Notes: a model not told the origin generated them from the sequence alone. DNA of 64,000 nucleotides from Cytobacillus sp. NCCP-133 (GCF_026011715.1 NZ_BRVM01000003.1:65297-129296), one strand, 5' to 3'. Positions 51,118 to 60,630 are shown, counted from the stretch's first letter. A program made the numbers and translations.

Positions 51118-52158
51118 TTACCTTATGACCCGGTGCCCGGCTGCTTTCATTAGACGGTTCATGATGGCCTGGCCTACGCCTTCATCCGGAAACATTTCGC
51201 TATAGATAATATCTGCATCGGTATGATTAAAATGCCTTAATGCTTCGTACAGTGAACTTGCCACAGTTTCCAGGTGTTCCCGCTGGCCGCAGGCAAATAC
51301 AAAATCAGCATGATAAAACTCTCGATTTTCTGCAGTTGTCAGGACGCCTACAGAATGCCCTTCCTGCCTTTTCTCATCCACTAACTGCTGAATTTTTTCT
51401 CTCGTTCCTTCGACCAAATAAAGAGGAGCATCCGGTGCATAATGGCGATACTTCATCCCGGGAGATTTTGGAGCCTGGCCTTGATCAGCCAGAGCTGGAT
51501 CGATATGAACATTGGCGATTACCGCTTCAATCTGCTCCTTCGTAATTCCGCCTGGCCTTAAAATAACCGGAGTTGCATCTGTACAATCCAGCACCGTTGA
51601 TTCAACACCAACACCTGTCGGACCTCCGTCCACTAAACCAGCAATTCGGCCATTCAAGTCTTCCCACACATGGTCAGCTGCTGTGGGGCTTGGCCTTCCT
51701 GAACGATTGGCACTTGGGGCGGCAATTGGAAGACCAGTTGTTTTGAGCAGAGATAACGCTACAGGATGATCCGGCATCCGTACTGCGACTGTGGATAACC
51801 CTGCCGTCGCATAATTCGACAAAATGCCCTCTTTCACATTAAAAATAAGCGTAAGCGGACCAGGCCAGAATAGATCCATTAGAGACTTCGCTTTTTCTGG
51901 GATCTCCTGTACAAAGACGTCCAGCTGCCTTTTATCAGCAATGTGGATAATCAGGGGATTATCGCTCGGACGGCCTTTCGCAGCAAATATTTTCTTTACC
52001 GCCTCATCATTTTCAGCATTTCCGCCCAATCCATATACCGTTTCAGTTGGAAAAGCAACCACTTCATTATTCTTTAAAAGATCGGCAGCCTGCGAAAGTT
52101 GTGGATAACTCTCTTCTTTATCCACATTTTTATCCACCGACCATCTTTTTGTCATCAT
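51118..52158 (-). CDS. ywlC: L-threonylcarbamoyladenylate synthase YwlC (Sua5 type)
   Basis: Makes threonylcarbamoyl-AMP from threonine, bicarbonate and ATP, the first step of the t6A37 tRNA modification. The 346 residues comprise the YrdC domain (VVAFPTETVYGLGGNA, KGRPSDNPLIIHI, APSANRSGRPSPT) and a C-terminal Sua5 domain. The first codons overlap three DnaA boxes. Confidence 0.95.
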   Translation of the reverse strand: MMTKRWSVDKNVDKEESYPQLSQAADLLKNNEVVAFPTETVYGLGGNAENDEAVKKIFAAKGRPSDNPLIIHIADKRQLDVFVQEIPEKAKSLMDLFWPGPLTLIFNVKEGILSNYATAGLSTVAVRMPDHPVALSLLKTTGLPIAAPSANRSGRPSPTAADHVWEDLNGRIAGLVDGGPTGVGVESTVLDCTDATPVILRPGGITKEQIEAVIANVHIDPALADQGQAPKSPGMKYRHYAPDAPLYLVEGTREKIQQLVDEKRQEGHSVGVLTTAENREFYHADFVFACGQREHLETVASSLYEALRHFNHTDADIIYSEMFPDEGVGQAIMNRLMKAAGHRVIR

Positions 52159-52371
52159 TGTTATCCACCTTCATAAAAAATGTTTTTAAGCTGTCAAAAT
52201 TCCTTTGTTTTCGACATTTTTTTGAACTTTCCTTTGGAAAGTATAGTAGAAGAAGCTGGATAACTCAAGTTTTATCCACAAATTGTGTATAAATAAAGCT
52301 AATTTGTGGATAAGTTTGGCAACATACCCACAATTCACATGGATAATTTCAAAAAGAAAGAGTTATCCACA
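52100..52371. promoter_or_regulatory. DnaA-box cluster at ywlC
   Basis: Perfect TTATNCACA boxes lie at 52100 (minus), 52118 (plus), 52272 (plus), 52284 (minus), 52305 (minus) and 52363 (plus). One-mismatch TTATCCACC boxes lie at 52130 and 52161, and further GGATAA half sites nearby. The boxes span the ywlC start, the ywlC-ywlB gap and the end of ywlB. Published work on B. subtilis describes DnaA-box clusters outside oriC, and ywlC is among them as I recall it. Confidence 0.8.
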
Positions 52372-52781
52372 GTCAGGATGTGTTTTACATGCTCTGATTC
52401 AAATAACACTTCCGGCAACTCTTTTCTATCTTCCTTTTTAAACCCAAGCAGATGGAAAAATTCAAGTGAATTTCTTTTATTTGAAGCCAAATACAGTGAA
52501 TGCAAATCGCGATCCCTGGCCAGCATTAAGATTTGTTCAAACAAGATGAATAGATCCTTTTCAGATGCCGATGCTGACATAACAAGTGACCTTAGCAAAC
52601 CAACTTCTCCAAGGGGCTCAATTCCCAGGGTAGCCTTAATATCCCCCGAATCATTCTCCATAATCAAAAAATATCCGATTGATTCCTTAATCCCATCCGC
52701 ACTTAAGTTTGCTGCTTCCAAAAAAGCGGTTAGCCTTTCAGCATCTTTCAATTTTGCACATCGTACTACACCTGTTTCCAT
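52335..52781 (-). CDS. ywlB: GNAT-family acetyltransferase-like protein YwlB
   Basis: The 148-residue protein shows a GNAT fold: beta strands LIMENDSGDIKATLGIEPL, the acetyl-CoA-binding region around GLLRSLVMSASASEKDLF and the C-terminal NSLEFFHLLGF. The substrate is unknown. The position between spoIIR and ywlC matches B. subtilis ywlB. Confidence 0.8.
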   Translation of the reverse strand: METGVVRCAKLKDAERLTAFLEAANLSADGIKESIGYFLIMENDSGDIKATLGIEPLGEVGLLRSLVMSASASEKDLFILFEQILMLARDRDLHSLYLASNKRNSLEFFHLLGFKKEDRKELPEVLFESEHVKHILTVDNSFFLKLSM

Positions 52782-52907
52782 TTCTTCACCCCATTTTTGT
52801 TATTGTCATTCTATGAATATGAAAAAATAGAAAATGTAGAACAAAAAATACTAGATTAGAAAGAAATGCATCCAGGTTGAACACAAGACCCCTATATTTT
52901 TTAACAA

Positions 52908-52949
52908 ACAAAAACACGGCAGCTACAATTCTTCACTGCCGTGTTTATT
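52908..52949 (-). terminator. Terminator of the KGG-repeat gene
   Basis: A perfect AAACACGGCAG/CTGCCGTGTTT stem followed by TTTTTG on the minus strand. Confidence 0.85.
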
Positions 52950-52981
52950 TTAAAATCGTATTGAATTGCTGCGGTACATCA

Positions 52982-53365
52982 TCAGTCGTTAGAGTTGCCG
53001 CCTTTACGTCCGATTTCTTCATAGAAATCTCGGTCATGATTTTCACTAGTTGCTTCTCCGCCTTTGCGTCCAATTTCCTGATAGAATTCTTTATCGTGGC
53101 TTTCGGCTGTAGCCTCGCCGCCTTTTTGGCCAATCTCCTGATAGAATTCTTTATCATGGTTTTCAGCTGTCGATTCTCCGCCTTTTTGGCCTATTTCCTG
53201 GTAGAAGTCCTTATCATGGTTTTGGCTTGTAGCCTCGCCGCCTTTTGAACCAATCTCCTGATAAAACTCTTTATCATGATTACGGCTTGTTGCTTCTCCG
53301 CCCATGCGTCCTCTTTCCTCGCGAGACATATGATCATTGTTATTATTGTTGTTGTTTTTAGCCAT
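52982..53365 (-). CDS. KGG-repeat stress protein (GsiB-like)
   Basis: The 127-residue hydrophilic protein consists of an Asn-rich start and five tandem 20-residue repeats of the type GGEATSxNHDKEFYQEIGxK, the LEA-like KGG motif of B. subtilis GsiB. Such proteins accumulate in stress and probably protect against desiccation; no enzyme activity is expected. A candidate sigma-B promoter precedes it, and the repeats are also conserved at the DNA level (60-bp period). Confidence 0.9.
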   Translation of the reverse strand: MAKNNNNNNNDHMSREERGRMGGEATSRNHDKEFYQEIGSKGGEATSQNHDKDFYQEIGQKGGESTAENHDKEFYQEIGQKGGEATAESHDKEFYQEIGRKGGEATSENHDRDFYEEIGRKGGNSND

Positions 53366-53413
53366 ATTCTTTCATCTCCCTTTTATTTATGTTTTGTTGT
53401 TACACTACTATAA

Positions 53414-53438
53414 ATATCCGCTTTTGATAGATTCAAAC
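53414..53438 (-). promoter_or_regulatory. Candidate sigma-B promoter of the KGG gene
   Basis: GTTTGA (53433-53438), 13 bases, GGATAT (53414-53419) on the minus strand matches the general-stress sigma-B pattern GTTTAA-N13-15-GGGTAT with few changes, about 50 bases before the start codon. Confidence 0.6.
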
Positions 53439-53506
53439 GCATGAAAAGAAGATGTAAAATGCTTGTTTTAATTGTAATTTAATTTCCACATTCTATAATG
53501 ATTCTA

Positions 53507-53644
53507 AGAAAAGCGCAGGGCAGCTGCCTATCGGCGACAAGCATAAGTCGAGCCGGCTGAAAGGTTGCTTTTTACCCTTTGGACAGATTGGCTTAGACCG
53601 AAGGGCCATGGCGCCTTGCGCTAGACAGTTATCTAAGTTCAAAG
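53507..53644. repeat. Dispersed REP-like element, copy near spoIIR
   Basis: AGAAAAGCGCAGGGCAGC through CTAGACAGTTATCTAAGTTC. It has the same inner GACAAGCATAAGTCGAGCCG, GGCTGAAAGGTTGC and GGACAGATTGGCTTAGACC words as the copy at 15.7 kb. Confidence 0.8.
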
Positions 53645-53664
53645 TGATACTCTCTTACTCTTTA

Positions 53665-53698
53665 AAAAAGAAAAGCCTTGCGTCACAGCAAGGCTTTA
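53665..53698 (-). terminator. Terminator of spoIIR
   Basis: AAAGCCTTGC/GCAAGGCTTT with a 6-base loop and TCTTTTTT, overlapping the stop codon. Confidence 0.85.
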
Positions 53699-54370
53699 TC
53701 CGAAAATCTTCTCCCATATTTCCACCAAAAAGAATTTTACCTCTACCGGCTCTTCATCCTCAGCCGTATAAACAGGCGTTTTCACTTCTTGAGATTCTTT
53801 TTGGCCAGCTTTTTCCTCTGCCTTTACTTCCCCTTTTTTGTCACCCTCTTCAAATCCTTCACTTACAGCCACACCGTTTGAAAAATCAAGGAAACATAAA
53901 GGAGGGAATAGTACACACCACCAATTTGCTCCTTTCCCTTCACCCAATGTGATCAAAATTGCTTCATACTCACCGGCAGGGTATAAAAACTGTCCGTATA
54001 ATTTCGTCGGGAAACTTACTTTGCCAAAGTCCGTGTTTACTTTCTGGTCAGATCCTTCTTCCGCTGCAACACGTTCTGCGATTTCTTGAATTTCAGGCAA
54101 TCTCGATTTAATCAATTTACGGGCATCCTCAATGGAAGTTAGCTCCGCCACCCACTCTGTGATCTCCTCGTTTACCGCATCTCGTACGTTTCTTTTAATC
54201 GCCTGATCTTCCTCATTATCACTATTCGCAAGGATTCGCAGCCTGATGGCCTCATTCGGTATCACCATCGGCTCATCCGCCGTCACTTCTGTTTGCGGTA
54301 TATATAAACTTAAAATTGTTCCCAAGGATAAAATCAGTACATATAATTTCACAATCGTTTTTGTTTTCAT
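53696..54370 (-). CDS. spoIIR: Stage II sporulation protein R, SpoIIR
   Basis: SpoIIR is a secreted signal from the forespore that triggers SpoIIGA to process pro-sigma-E in the mother cell. The 224 residues contain an N-terminal signal/anchor (about 5-25), the core motif IRLRILANSDNEEDQAIKRN, the signature FPTKLYGQFLYPAGEYEA and WWCVLFPPLCFLD, and an acidic C-terminal region. Its place between prmC and ywlB is conserved. Confidence 0.94.
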   Translation of the reverse strand: MKTKTIVKLYVLILSLGTILSLYIPQTEVTADEPMVIPNEAIRLRILANSDNEEDQAIKRNVRDAVNEEITEWVAELTSIEDARKLIKSRLPEIQEIAERVAAEEGSDQKVNTDFGKVSFPTKLYGQFLYPAGEYEAILITLGEGKGANWWCVLFPPLCFLDFSNGVAVSEGFEEGDKKGEVKAEEKAGQKESQEVKTPVYTAEDEEPVEVKFFLVEIWEKIFG

Positions 54371-54457
54371 CTCTCCGGCACCATCCCTTCACTATCCTCA
54401 GTGTGGACAGGATGCCAGATTCTTAAACTATTAAAATCAAAAAAAATTTTCTGCTTT

Positions 54458-55312
54458 TTATCCGATTTCTGCAAAGACCATGCGATCCTTGCCATTAATA
54501 TCATAAACGATGTCTATGTTAGCTTCCGGAAAAGCTTGCTGCAAAAGGATGGAGACAGCTTCACTTTGGCCTGTCCCTACTTCAAAGCCGATTAATGCCT
54601 GCGGATTTAGAACCGCTGGCAGCTCCTCCATAAAGCGCCTGTAAAGATCCAGTCCGTCTTCGCCAGCAAACAGGGCACGGTGGGGTTCATGCTCGGTAAC
54701 GACTTCAGACATCCACTCCACGTCCCTTTCCGGTATATAAGGCGGATTTGATAGGATGATATCAAATTTCTTTCCTTTGGAAATCAGCGGCTGAAGAAGG
54801 TCCCCTTGTACAAATTCGATTTTCGCCCCATTTTGCTCTGCATTTTCCTTTGCCAGTTCCAGGGTTGGCCCGTATATGTCTGTTGCGGTTACGTTCAGTT
54901 CCGGCATTTCAAGCTTCATCGTAACCGCAATGGCTCCACTTCCGGTGCCGATATCCGCCATTTCAAGGCTTCCGGCATTCCCAAACAGCTGCGGCATTCT
55001 CTGCAGAGCATGATACACAAGCTCTTCCGTTTCAGGCCGAGGAATAAGCACATCCTCGTTCACTCGGAACGTTCGCCCGTAAAATTCTTCAGAGCCAATA
55101 ATATATTGGACAGGCTGGCCGGCTGCGTGCGCCCGAACGGCTTCCTGAAACCTCTCCCAAATCCCGGGCTGCAATTCTTCACGTAAATTCGCTAAGAGGC
55201 TAGCCCTGCCCATCTGCATAAAGTGCCGCAATAATAACTCCCCGCCATTTTCGTCGCGATTTGCCTTTTTTAAAAAAGAAGAAGCCCAATTGAGGGCTTC
55301 ATATACTTTCAT
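54458..55312 (-). CDS. prmC: Peptide chain release factor N5-glutamine methyltransferase PrmC
   Basis: PrmC methylates the Gln of the GGQ loop in RF1 and RF2. The 284-residue protein has the SAM-binding motif [17 protein letters not shown] and the catalytic NPPYIP near residue 190. The start at 55312 (MKVYEALNW) matches known PrmC starts; upstream ATGs overlap the prfA stop and lack ribosome sites. It lies directly after prfA. Confidence 0.94.
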   Translation of the reverse strand: MKVYEALNWASSFLKKANRDENGGELLLRHFMQMGRASLLANLREELQPGIWERFQEAVRAHAAGQPVQYIIGSEEFYGRTFRVNEDVLIPRPETEELVYHALQRMPQLFGNAGSLEMADIGTGSGAIAVTMKLEMPELNVTATDIYGPTLELAKENAEQNGAKIEFVQGDLLQPLISKGKKFDIILSNPPYIPERDVEWMSEVVTEHEPHRALFAGEDGLDLYRRFMEELPAVLNPQALIGFEVGTGQSEAVSILLQQAFPEANIDIVYDINGKDRMVFAEIG

Positions 55313-55319
55313 GGATGGA

Positions 55320-56393
55320 TTACTCATTGGAAGCACTGTCCAGCTTTGCAGATTGCTCTTCAACGATCAGTGCATCAATGACTTCATCAAGTTTGCCTTG
55401 AAGGATCTGGTCAAGCTTTTGGATCGTTAAGCCGATACGATGGTCGGTCACTCGGTTTTGTGGGAAATTGTACGTACGGATGCGTTCAGAACGGTCTCCT
55501 GTACCTACCGCAGATTTGCGCTGCTGATCATATTCCGCCTGCGCTTCCTGCTGGAACTTATCGTATATACGGGCACGAAGTACCTTCATCGCTTTTTCCT
55601 TATTCTTGATCTGTGATTTTTCGTCCTGGCAGGATACGACCGTACCTGTCGGCAAGTGCGTTAAACGCACGGCTGACATGGTGGTGTTCACACTCTGTCC
55701 GCCTGGTCCGCTTGATGCGAATGTATCTACACGGATATCTTTTTCATGTATATCGACTTCGACTTCTTCCGCTTCAGGCATAACGGCAACGGTTGCAGTA
55801 GATGTGTGGATACGCCCGCCTGATTCAGTTTCCGGAACACGCTGAACACGGTGTGCGCCATTTTCAAATTTAAGTTTTGAATAAGCGCCATTTCCGTTGA
55901 TCATAAAGATCATTTCCTTATAACCGCCAACACCGGTGGAGCTTGCTTCAATTACGTCAATCTTCCAGCCTTGAGCCTCAGCGTAACGGCTGTACATGCG
56001 GTATAAGTCGCCAGCAAACAAAGCAGCTTCGTCGCCGCCCGCAGCTCCTCGAATTTCCATAATAACGTTCTTATCGTCATTCGGGTCTTTCGGAATAAGA
56101 AGGACTTTCAAGCGAGCTTCCAGGTCCTCTTTTCTTTCCTCAAGCTCTTCCAATTCTTCTTTTACCATTTCGCGCATTTCCGCATCAAGCTTTTCTTCCA
56201 GCATGGCACGCGCATCCTGATATTGCTCTTTCATTTCTTTATACTCACGGTATGTGTCAACCGTTTCCTGAATATCAGATTGTTCCTTTGAATATTCACG
56301 CAGCTTTTTTGGATCATTGACAATTTCCGGATCGCTTAAAAGTTCATTTAATCTTTCATAACGGTCCTCTACAGATTGAAGACGATCAAACAT
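55320..56393 (-). CDS. prfA: Peptide chain release factor 1
   Basis: RF1 reads UAA/UAG and releases the peptide. The 357 residues include the PVT-type recognition loop region and the catalytic [18 protein letters not shown] with the GGQ motif. The ATG at 56393 is placed after GAGGTG; an earlier ATG is too close to it. Operon with prmC. Confidence 0.97.
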   Translation of the reverse strand: MFDRLQSVEDRYERLNELLSDPEIVNDPKKLREYSKEQSDIQETVDTYREYKEMKEQYQDARAMLEEKLDAEMREMVKEELEELEERKEDLEARLKVLLIPKDPNDDKNVIMEIRGAAGGDEAALFAGDLYRMYSRYAEAQGWKIDVIEASSTGVGGYKEMIFMINGNGAYSKLKFENGAHRVQRVPETESGGRIHTSTATVAVMPEAEEVEVDIHEKDIRVDTFASSGPGGQSVNTTMSAVRLTHLPTGTVVSCQDEKSQIKNKEKAMKVLRARIYDKFQQEAQAEYDQQRKSAVGTGDRSERIRTYNFPQNRVTDHRIGLTIQKLDQILQGKLDEVIDALIVEEQSAKLDSASNE

Positions 56394-56605
56394 AGCCATT
56401 CACCTCAATTTTTTATCCATTAACCGCAGCTTCCGTCCAGCGGGAAATATTTAAAATTCCTTACCTCTTTAACTCCATAACATTCTAATTATAGTATAGG
56501 TGATAGTCGCAGTCAAAACCATTCGTGACAGGTGAGAAGAGACCGGGGCTTAAAATTTTCAGAAAAATCATTGCCCTCTATGACAATATCCGATATATTG
56601 GCTTT

Positions 56606-57265
56606 ATGAAAAATAAAAACATTACACCCATTAAACGTTTGTCCCTTAGAGAAGAAGTTTACGAAACACTTAAGAAAAGCATTATTCAGCTGGATTTTGA
56701 ACCCGGAGCGCGCTTGCATGACAAAGAACTTGCTGAAGGCTTCGGCACCAGCCGGACCCCTGTCAGGGAAGCTTTAAAACGGCTGGAAGATGAAGGGCTT
56801 GTAGAGTCTACTCCGGGATCCTCGACCCGCGTCACGCCATTAAATGAAAAGGAGGCATACCATGCGTTTACTGTGGCAGCTGCCTTGCATGCCTTAAGTG
56901 CCAGGCTCGCAGTGCCCCAATTAACAGAGAGGGATTTTACCCTGCTGGAATCAGCCAACAAAAAACTGGAAAATGCAATGAAACAGCAAGATATTATTGG
57001 CGCCATCCATGCCGACGAAGAATTCCATCAGGTCTATCTTCAGGCCGCAAAAAATCCGGAGATCTTTTTGGCTTTGAAAAGGATCATGCCAAAAATCCAG
57101 CGTCTGGAAATTGCTCAATTTGGCTCTATTAATGGGCTAAAGTCTGTTGAACATCATAAGAAAATCATTGAAATCAGCAGGGATAGACATGAGAATATGA
57201 CATCAAGACTGGTTGAGGAAAACTGGCTGAGTCTCGGAGAGCTTTTATCAACGAAAGGAAAATGA
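56606..57265 (+). CDS. GntR-family transcriptional regulator (FCD type)
   Basis: The 219-residue regulator has an N-terminal winged helix-turn-helix (LREEVYETLKKSIIQLDFEPG…ELAEGFGTSRTPVREALKRL) and an all-helical FCD ligand-binding domain (about 100-215). The ATG at 56606 is preferred; ribosome binding is weak. The ligand is unknown. It is immediately followed by an exporter gene in the same operon, so it probably controls that transporter. Confidence 0.85.
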   Translation: MKNKNITPIKRLSLREEVYETLKKSIIQLDFEPGARLHDKELAEGFGTSRTPVREALKRLEDEGLVESTPGSSTRVTPLNEKEAYHAFTVAAALHALSARLAVPQLTERDFTLLESANKKLENAMKQQDIIGAIHADEEFHQVYLQAAKNPEIFLALKRIMPKIQRLEIAQFGSINGLKSVEHHKKIIEISRDRHENMTSRLVEENWLSLGELLSTKGK

Positions 57266-57276
57266 GGTGATTTCGC

Positions 57277-58239
57277 TTGAGGGCAATTTTATTAGGGGTG
57301 TGCTCTGCATTCTTTTTTGCGTTTACTTTTGTCTTAAACCGCGCCATGGAGATGGATGGCGGAAGCTGGCTTTGGAGCGCTTCCCTCCGCTATTTTTTCA
57401 TGGTGCCCCTTCTCGTGGCCATTGTGGCTTTTAGAGGAAATCTGCGTTCTCTCTTTGCAGAAATGAAAAGAGCTTCATTCCAATGGCTTTTATGGAGCTT
57501 TGTCGGGTTTGGTTTATTCTATGCTCCTTTATGTTTTGCTGCTGCCTATGGGCCTGGATGGCTGATTGCCGGGACCTGGCAGATTACGATTATTTCCGGC
57601 TCCCTGCTTGCTCCGCTATTCTTTGTTTCTTATCAATCCGGAAACAGCAAAGTGAGAGTCAGGGGAAAAGTTCCTTTTCGGGGCCTGATGATGAGCATAA
57701 TCATTTTGCTCGGCGTTGCGGTCATGCAATGGGAACACGCCTCCTCCATCTCCTGGCGCGATACTCTGCTGGTTGTGATCCCTTTGATCATAGCGTCCTT
57801 CGCCTATCCCTTGGGCAACCGCAAAATGATGGATGTCTGTGAAAATCGGCTGGATGCCTACCAGCGGGTGTTGGGCATGACAATTGCCAGCCTTCCCTTT
57901 TGGCTGATTATTTCCTTAGTAGGTCTGTCCTCAAGCGGTATTCCAAGCTCAGGCCAGGTGATTCAATCCGGACTGGTTGCCCTCTTTTCAGGCGTTTTTG
58001 CCACTGTGCTTTTCTTTGCTGCCACTGACCTCGTCCGGGGCAATATGCAAAAATTAGGGGCAGTCGAAGCTACTCAATCTCTCGAAGTTCTTTTTGCAGT
58101 CGCCGGTGAGGTCATACTTCTTTCCAGCCCTCTCCCTTCAGGAATCTCCCTGACAGGAATGGCCCTTGTAATTGCCGGAATGGTACTGCACAGTTATGTA
58201 ACATCCTCTAACGCCATTTTAAAACGAAAAGCTGCGTAA
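57277..58239 (+). CDS. DMT-superfamily exporter (multidrug-resistance type)
   Basis: The 320-residue membrane protein has ten helices and the EamA/DMT repeat architecture; conserved N-terminal segment GVCSAFFFAFTFVLNRAMEM. It probably exports amino acids, drugs or metabolites; the substrate is unknown. The TTG at 57277 follows GAGGTG at 8 bases. It lies 11 bases after the GntR gene on the plus strand, an accessory pair between prfA and tdk. Confidence 0.85.
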   Translation: MRAILLGVCSAFFFAFTFVLNRAMEMDGGSWLWSASLRYFFMVPLLVAIVAFRGNLRSLFAEMKRASFQWLLWSFVGFGLFYAPLCFAAAYGPGWLIAGTWQITIISGSLLAPLFFVSYQSGNSKVRVRGKVPFRGLMMSIIILLGVAVMQWEHASSISWRDTLLVVIPLIIASFAYPLGNRKMMDVCENRLDAYQRVLGMTIASLPFWLIISLVGLSSSGIPSSGQVIQSGLVALFSGVFATVLFFAATDLVRGNMQKLGAVEATQSLEVLFAVAGEVILLSSPLPSGISLTGMALVIAGMVLHSYVTSSNAILKRKAA

Positions 58240-58249
58240 GAAAATCTTA

Positions 58250-58360
58250 AGGCGCCTTGCCCGCCCCCGACAACGATGAGCCTTGCGGAAAGACATTCTT
58301 TGCCTTTTTAGCTTCGAGGGGACGGGGCTGCTTGGGCTAGACAGTTATCTAAGTTCAAAA
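58250..58360. repeat. Dispersed REP-like element after the DMT gene
   Basis: AAGGCGCCTTGCCCGCC through GGGCTAGACAGTTATC to AAGTTCAAA. A shorter family member lacking the GACAAGCATAAG part. Confidence 0.7.
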
Positions 58361-58382
58361 AAGGATATAAATGCTGATATTA

Positions 58383-58413
58383 GAAAAAAATGCCCTGTTA
58401 AAGCAGGGCATTT
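58383..58413 (-). terminator. Terminator of the YhcN-type gene
   Basis: AATGCCCTG/CAGGGCATT stem with seven T following on the minus strand, touching the stop codon. Confidence 0.85.
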
Positions 58414-58853
58414 TACGTACGGTCTTCCTGAACTTTTACTTCGATATGGTAGCGAGGAAGAGCTTTTATAAGCAATTTATGCAATTGAGCTTCAGCATCA
58501 ATTTTTTCCTGATTGGTCATCATGCCTTTTCGATAAGCTGTTACCCACATATCTTCGCCATTTACCCAGACCGCTCCAGGCCGATAGCCTTCATTAGCAG
58601 CAATCACTTTGCGGGCTTGGTTGATATCATCCTGATTGTCCAGGCGTTTGCCATCGAAATTAATAAAATTAGGGTTCTGGTCACCACTGAATGTCCGATC
58701 CAATGTATCATTGTCCTCTGTACGGTCCAGGTCATTGTTTATAAATGAAGTGCCATCCCTTGTCTCCTGGCTGTAGAGATTTTCATTTCCTTGATTTTGG
58801 GCACAGCCAGCCATAAATGTAAGTATTAGAAGGAAAACACTAAATTTTTTCAT
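58413..58853 (-). CDS. YhcN/YlaJ-type sporulation lipoprotein
   Basis: The 146-residue lipoprotein has a signal peptide and lipobox (LTFMAGC, Cys near residue 17), a Asn/Asp-rich linker and a C-terminal region (INQARKVIAANEGYRPGAVWVNGEDMWV) of the YhcN/YlaJ family found in spore membranes. The ATG at 58853 follows AGGAGGTG. Exact role unknown. Confidence 0.8.
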   Translation of the reverse strand: MKKFSVFLLILTFMAGCAQNQGNENLYSQETRDGTSFINNDLDRTEDNDTLDRTFSGDQNPNFINFDGKRLDNQDDINQARKVIAANEGYRPGAVWVNGEDMWVTAYRKGMMTNQEKIDAEAQLHKLLIKALPRYHIEVKVQEDRT

Positions 58854-58937
58854 TGCTAACACCTCCTCTTTATAGCATGTCCGCTATAAAGAGGAATGTG
58901 CACACCAAATTAAGGGAAATGGGGCTGTACATTTTTG

Positions 58938-59070
58938 ATATAGGCTTCACTTTATTTTTTCGGAACCAATTGGACTGATTTATGCTTCACTCTTATTTTT
59001 TAAGCATTACGTTCCTGCATTTATGCGCCACTTTCTGATTTTATGCATAACTTTCCCAGTCTGATGTGAC
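58938..59070 (+). repeat. Array E: degenerate 20-21-bp repeats
   Basis: Units anchored at 58941, 58981, 59001, 59022, 59042 and 59063, with one decayed unit at 58961. Clear copies are TATGCTTCACTCTTA and TTATGCGCCACTTTCTG. Between the lipoprotein gene and the tdk terminator, same plus orientation as the other four arrays. Confidence 0.8.
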
Positions 59071-59091
59071 TTTAGCCATTTTCTCCATCAT

Positions 59092-59128
59092 AAAAAAACT
59101 GCCCGGAACATTGCCAGGGCAGAGAGAA
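59092..59128 (-). terminator. Terminator of tdk
   Basis: CTGCCC/GGGCAG stem with seven T on the minus strand, 20 bases past the stop. Confidence 0.75.
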
Positions 59129-59144
59129 CGTTAAGTATATTAAA

Positions 59145-59765
59145 TTATGATAAAGACTCAGTTGTCTCGGGATTTTTTATACCATTAGGCGATTTGGGAA
59201 CTTCATGATGATGGCGGCAGCGCGGTTCGTACGCTTCCGAGGCACCAACCAAAATTACCGGATCATCGTATGAAGCAGGCTTTCCATTGATCAAACGCTG
59301 TGTTCGGCTTGCAGGCGATCCGCAGACAGCACAAACCGCTTGCAGCTTTGTTATCAATTCAGCTATAGCCATGATCGCAGGCATTTGGCCGAATGGCTCC
59401 CCGCGGAAATCCTGATCAAGTCCAGCAGCAATGACACGGTGTCCGCTGTCTGCCAGATGCTGGATCACCTTGACGATTTCGTCATCAAAAAACTGCACTT
59501 CATCAATAGCAATCAAATCGATTTCTGGATTAATATGCTTAAAAATATCGGTAGACTGTTTTATGGGTCTGGCTATGATGGAAGTTCCATTGTGTGAAAC
59601 GACAGCCTCATCACTGTACCGGTTATCAATTTGCGGCTTAAAAACAGCTATTTGCTGCTTGGCAAACTGCGCTCTTCGCACTCGGCGAATCAGCTCTTCT
59701 GATTTGCCCGAAAACATGCTTCCGCAAATGACTTCCACCCATCCGTGATGATTCATAACGTACAT
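59145..59765 (-). CDS. tdk: Thymidine kinase
   Basis: A salvage enzyme phosphorylating deoxythymidine. The 206 residues show the P-loop [15 protein letters not shown], the Walker B-like [11 protein letters not shown], and the zinc finger pair around [13 protein letters not shown] and a later CRHH. Conserved position between prfA and rpmE. Confidence 0.95.
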   Translation of the reverse strand: MYVMNHHGWVEVICGSMFSGKSEELIRRVRRAQFAKQQIAVFKPQIDNRYSDEAVVSHNGTSIIARPIKQSTDIFKHINPEIDLIAIDEVQFFDDEIVKVIQHLADSGHRVIAAGLDQDFRGEPFGQMPAIMAIAELITKLQAVCAVCGSPASRTQRLINGKPASYDDPVILVGASEAYEPRCRHHHEVPKSPNGIKNPETTESLS

Positions 59766-59948
59766 GAACGGCCTCTCCTTCCTCGTTCTAACTAATAGAA
59801 TGGCTTGTGTTAATTATTTTATGAAGAAAGAGTCGAGCTGTTAAATTTTTCTTGCACTCGCGCAATTTTTGGGATCCTAGGTAAAAAGGCCCCGAAAAAC
59901 GGTTCTTCATATCGGAATGATGCCGGTGTTTGGCCTTCATTCGCAATA

Positions 59949-59988
59949 AAAAACAGGCAAGAAAGTGAACTTGCCTGTTTTTGTTGTT
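59949..59988 (-). terminator. Terminator of rpmE
   Basis: Perfect AAACAGGCAAG/CTTGCCTGTTT stem with T run, at the rpmE stop. Confidence 0.9.
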
Positions 59989-59990
59989 TA

Positions 59991-60203
59991 TTATTTTTGT
60001 TCTGACTTAATGCCGTATTTCTTGTTGAAGCGGTCAACACGTCCGCCAGCTTCAGCGAATTTTTGGCGTCCAGTATAGAATGGGTGGCATTCAGAGCAAG
60101 TCTCAACGCGGATCTCTTCTTGAACAGAACCGGTTTCGAACTCATTGCCGCAAGCACATTTCACCATTGCTTTTTTATAGTTAGGATGAATTCCTGATTT
60201 CAT
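59991..60203 (-). CDS. rpmE: Ribosomal protein L31 (zinc-binding type)
   Basis: The 70-residue protein starts [19 protein letters not shown] and has two Cys pairs (CAC and CSEC), so it is the zinc-containing form rather than the zinc-free YtiA type. The ATG at 60203 follows AAGGAGATG. Located between rho and tdk. Confidence 0.96.
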   Translation of the reverse strand: MKSGIHPNYKKAMVKCACGNEFETGSVQEEIRVETCSECHPFYTGRQKFAEAGGRVDRFNKKYGIKSEQK

Positions 60204-60400
60204 TCTTTTCATCTCCTTCCGCCCTGAATCATTCGAAACAGAGTTATATATTACGGGCAATCTTGAATTGCCGTAAACTTCAAAAACACACTGTCATCAT
60301 TATAACAAGTCCTATTGTTTTTTGCAATACGGGAATTATTCTGCCTATATTCCCCAAATAGATCTTTCCTCATTAAAGCATTTGCTTTTTAATGCAGCCC

Positions 60401-60546
60401 GTTGATTTCCGCTGCGGGCACTCAGAGAACCCGCGGGGAGAAACGAGAGCTCTTGCAGGATATTGAATTTACTTCCTCGAATTAACACCGCACGAAGGAA
60501 ATACGCATGCATTTTCGAGGATCAAGTGCCTTCCGCTCCAATCAAC
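60401..60546. repeat. MITE-like element between rho and rpmE
   Basis: A 146-base GC-rich block with imperfect terminal inverted repeats: GTTGATTTCCGCTGCGGGCACT at the left and its partner AAGTGCCTTCCGCTCCAATCAAC at the right. Inner words (CCGCGGGGAGAAACGAGAGC, CACGAAGGAAATACGCATGC) resemble dispersed elements common in Bacillus genomes. No gene; a 10-bp perfect hairpin follows at 60558-60584. Confidence 0.7.
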
Positions 60547-60630
60547 TCAGTAGAGTAAATTTAGTTTGCTGCAGAAACTAAATTCAACATAAACAGCATC
60601 CAAAAGCTGCTATAAAGAATTCAAATGTTA

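Noticed and set aside
52100-52371. Chromosomal replication origin
   Set aside because: There are DnaA boxes but no dnaA, dnaN or AT-rich unwinding region, and synteny places the locus away from oriC.
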